From the NCBI GenBank assembly GCA_910584115.1, contig CAJTYN010000062.1:1-15966 (forward strand): 15,966 nt of DNA, read 5' to 3'. Of this stretch, positions 14,281 through 15,966 are shown piece after piece. The stretch is from an uncultured Lachnospiraceae bacterium. Lineage in GTDB: Bacteria > Bacillota > Clostridia > Lachnospirales > Lachnospiraceae. The notes under the pieces were generated by a model. The model saw only the letters and a list, made by a program, of their open reading frames with translations, ran no database searches and had not been told where the DNA came from. The translations under genes and the position numbers were made by a program. The number at the start of each line of letters is the position of its first letter. The first letter of the stretch is position 1.

Positions 14281-14592
14281 TCACCCCTCATCAATGAACC
14301 GTTCCAGTGCTTCTTTCGGGAGGAAACCGCTGTTGCGCTTTACCTCTCTGCCGTCTTTAAAGAGCACCAGCGTGGGTACCGCGCTGATGGAATACTGCCG
14401 TGCCAGAGCTCCCTGCTCATCCACGTCCACTTTCCCCACCAGGATGTCCCCGCGGCTCTTCTCCAGCTCCTCAAGGACCGGTGCCATCATCTTGCAGGGT
14501 CCGCACCATGTGGCAAAAAAATCCACCAGCACAGGGCCTTTTGCCCTCTGTACCTGATCGACGAAATTTTCGGATGTGATATGCATACTCAT
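14281..14592 (-). CDS. trxA: thioredoxin
   Basis: Encodes a 103-residue thioredoxin fold with the WCGPCK active site (29-34), the cis-proline segment VPTLVLFKDG (72-81) and no signal peptide, so it is cytoplasmic. It is a disulfide reductase for ribonucleotide reductase, peroxidases and similar targets. GGGGG lies 9 nt before the ATG at 14592; a second ATG two codons in is also possible. It sits 4 bp before an FTR-like gene, which suggests reduction by a ferredoxin-dependent route as well as or instead of NADPH-thioredoxin reductase. It may be one of several thioredoxins in the genome, so the trxA symbol is provisional. Confidence 0.95.
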   Translation of the reverse strand: MSMHITSENFVDQVQRAKGPVLVDFFATWCGPCKMMAPVLEELEKSRGDILVGKVDVDEQGALARQYSISAVPTLVLFKDGREVKRNSGFLPKEALERFIDEG

Positions 14593-14632
14593 ATACGTAT
14601 GCCCCCTTTCTTTATGATCGTTTTTTGATCCT

Positions 14633-15088
14633 TTAATTTAACAGAGAAAAATCCGCCGAAGGCTTCGGCCGCACATTGACCGCGATGTAGCAGTCCGCCA
14701 CCGTCTCCTCGTTCAATTCCAGCGTGTAGTCCACCTGGATGTCGATGTTCTCCTCTGTTTCCTCACATTTGATCCTGGTCGCCGAGATCCCCATCTGGAT
14801 GGAACCGAACGGCGTCTGATAAAAAGTCACGTTCTTCTTCTGGGGCGTGAAGATCATATGTACGTTGGCCGTCCCTTTTTTGCGGACTTCCATGGACTCG
14901 TTATCCACCTTGATCACGTTCAGCGTCGACTCAGAAAATCCCTCGAACGCCTCGTCAAATCGGATAAAATGCTTGCCGTTCTTAAAATGGTACTGCCCCA
15001 CGGTCACCATCTCGATCGGGTCCTGCGCGCCCTGGCACGCCCCCATCACCTGCAGGCCGGTCACGCTCACAAATACATCTTTCGTCAT
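14633..15088 (-). CDS. DUF1934 (YwiB-like) beta-barrel protein
   Basis: Encodes 151 residues matching the DUF1934/YwiB family of small calycin-like beta-barrel proteins in Firmicutes: VFVSVTGLQ near the start, then alternating strands with YHFKNGKHFIRFDE, MIFTPQKKNVTFYQTPFGS (about 80-98) and DIQVDYTLELN. The family has no established function. The ATG at 15088 has GAGGG at 7 nt; an in-frame TTG at 15106 overlaps the murI stop and is less likely. It follows murI after 14 bp, an association common in clostridia, and is followed by thioredoxin after 40 bp. Confidence 0.88.
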   Translation of the reverse strand: MTKDVFVSVTGLQVMGACQGAQDPIEMVTVGQYHFKNGKHFIRFDEAFEGFSESTLNVIKVDNESMEVRKKGTANVHMIFTPQKKNVTFYQTPFGSIQMGISATRIKCEETEENIDIQVDYTLELNEETVADCYIAVNVRPKPSADFSLLN

Positions 15089-15102
15089 ATGTAATCCCTC
15101 TC

Positions 15103-15927
15103 TCAATACTCTTCGATATCGATCTTCTGCGTCATCCCCACGTCATAGGGAAGGATACTGTTTGCAAATTCTTTGAAATTTTCCGCCAGATCGCTGACAA
15201 AAAAACGATACGGAAATTCTTTCTCATCCGTGCCCGGGTTCGCCAGCCCTTCTCGTTCCAGCAGCCGCTTTAACTCCTGAGCCGCCTCGTAGGCCGGGTT
15301 GACCAGCGTGACGGAACTGCCCATGACCTCCCCGATCATGGACCGCAGCAGCGGATAATGGGTACACCCCAGGACCAGCGTATCCACCTGCTGGCTCTTC
15401 ATCTCCGCTAAGTAGCGCTCGGCCACCTGCCGGGTGATCGGATCGTGGATCCACCGCTCCTCCACCAGCGGCACGAAGAGCGGACACGCCTTCTCGATCA
15501 CCGTGATCCGCGGATCGTTTTTCTGGATGAGATCCCGGTAGATGTGGCTGCCCACGGTCCCTTGCGTGCCGATCACACCGACCCGCCCGTTTTTCGTGGC
15601 CTCGGCCGCCACCCGCGCGCCGGGCTTCACCACCCCGATTACGGGCAGGCCGCCCTCCCGGGAAACCTCATCCAACGCATATGCGCTGGCCGTGTTGCAG
15701 GCGATCACGATGGCTTTCACATCCTGCGTCTGCAGAAACCGGATGATCTGGCGGGAAAACATCACGATCGTCTCCCGCGACTTGCTGCCGTAAGGGAGAC
15801 GGGCCGTGTCGCCGAAATATACGATATGCTCCGCCGGGAGATTGCGCATGATCTCCCGCGCCACCGTCAACCCTCCCACGCCGGAGTCGAAGACCCCGAT
15901 GGGCGCCTCTGCCGATCCTCTGTCCAT
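15103..15927 (-). CDS. murI: glutamate racemase
   Basis: Encodes a 274-residue cofactor-independent racemase that makes D-glutamate for peptidoglycan. Signatures are PIGVFDSGVGGLTV (9-22) with Asp14/Ser15, YFGDTARLPYG (37-47), ACNTAS with catalytic Cys77, and LGCTHYP with catalytic Cys188 and His190. The length is typical. GGGGGAG lies 7 nt before the ATG. It is the first complete gene of the cluster running into DUF1934 and thioredoxin. The 39 bp upstream to the window edge hold only the ribosome site, and no promoter can be seen there. Confidence 0.97.
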   Translation of the reverse strand: MDRGSAEAPIGVFDSGVGGLTVAREIMRNLPAEHIVYFGDTARLPYGSKSRETIVMFSRQIIRFLQTQDVKAIVIACNTASAYALDEVSREGGLPVIGVVKPGARVAAEATKNGRVGVIGTQGTVGSHIYRDLIQKNDPRITVIEKACPLFVPLVEERWIHDPITRQVAERYLAEMKSQQVDTLVLGCTHYPLLRSMIGEVMGSSVTLVNPAYEAAQELKRLLEREGLANPGTDEKEFPYRFFVSDLAENFKEFANSILPYDVGMTQKIDIEEY

Positions 15928-15966
15928 ACTGGTGCTCCCCCTTCCTTTACCGGATCCATATCTATT

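Noticed and set aside
1..15966. CRISPR arrays, tRNA or rRNA genes, intact insertion sequences or prophage genes
   Set aside because: No direct-repeat array, tRNA-like cloverleaf, rRNA motif, transposase, integrase or phage gene was seen on either strand.

Overview
The window looks like chromosomal DNA of an anaerobic Firmicute, most likely a Lachnospiraceae-type gut clostridium. The reasons are the fairly GC-rich genes with AT-rich gaps and strong AGGAGG-type ribosome sites, the glutamate racemase and DUF1934 gene pair, the short ThiF family beside ThiS behind a TPP riboswitch, and the GPH-symporter/uronate operon. This is inference from family content; no rRNA or other taxonomic marker is present. 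Every gene I can support lies on the minus strand, so the region is read from high to low coordinates.

Region A (15927 to 12552): glutamate racemase (murI), a DUF1934/YwiB-like protein, thioredoxin, a tiny ferredoxin:thioredoxin-reductase catalytic-subunit-like protein and a large multi-pass membrane protein. The genes are closely packed and probably one transcript.

Region B (12541 to 11385): a single-gene unit with a near-consensus promoter, a perfect inverted repeat in the leader, an orphan uroporphyrinogen-decarboxylase-superfamily protein that is not HemE, and a strong rho-independent terminator.

Region C (about 11200 to 1342): a complete glucuronide/glucuronate catabolic operon. In transcription order it holds a GPH-family sugar:cation symporter, a HAD hydrolase, a cytoplasmic GH3 glycosidase with NagZ-type catalytic residues, UxuA, UxuB, Eda, KdgK and UxaC. 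The proposed flow is: glucuronide uptake; release of glucuronate by the GH3 enzyme, perhaps with help from the HAD protein; UxaC to fructuronate; UxuB to mannonate; UxuA to 2-keto-3-deoxygluconate; KdgK to KDPG; Eda to pyruvate and glyceraldehyde-3-phosphate. Galacturonate-specific enzymes and a dedicated regulator are absent from the window. A palindrome just upstream of the first gene is a candidate operator.

Region D (1376 to 1): a thiamine operon. Its near-consensus promoter lies inside the last codons of uxaC. It is followed by a TPP riboswitch, a terminator whose 5' arm and loop are complementary to the aptamer core, thiS and thiF. A roughly 230-bp hairpin-rich element with imperfect terminal inverted repeats then separates thiF from the start of another gene, possibly thiG, at the window edge.

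The most interesting points are the GH3 plus HAD pair in a glucuronate operon, the MITE-like insertion inside the thi operon, the promoter/riboswitch arrangement at the uxaC end, the thioredoxin/mini-FTR pair, and the orphan URO-D-fold protein with its own hairpin leader. I found no convincing wholly new system.
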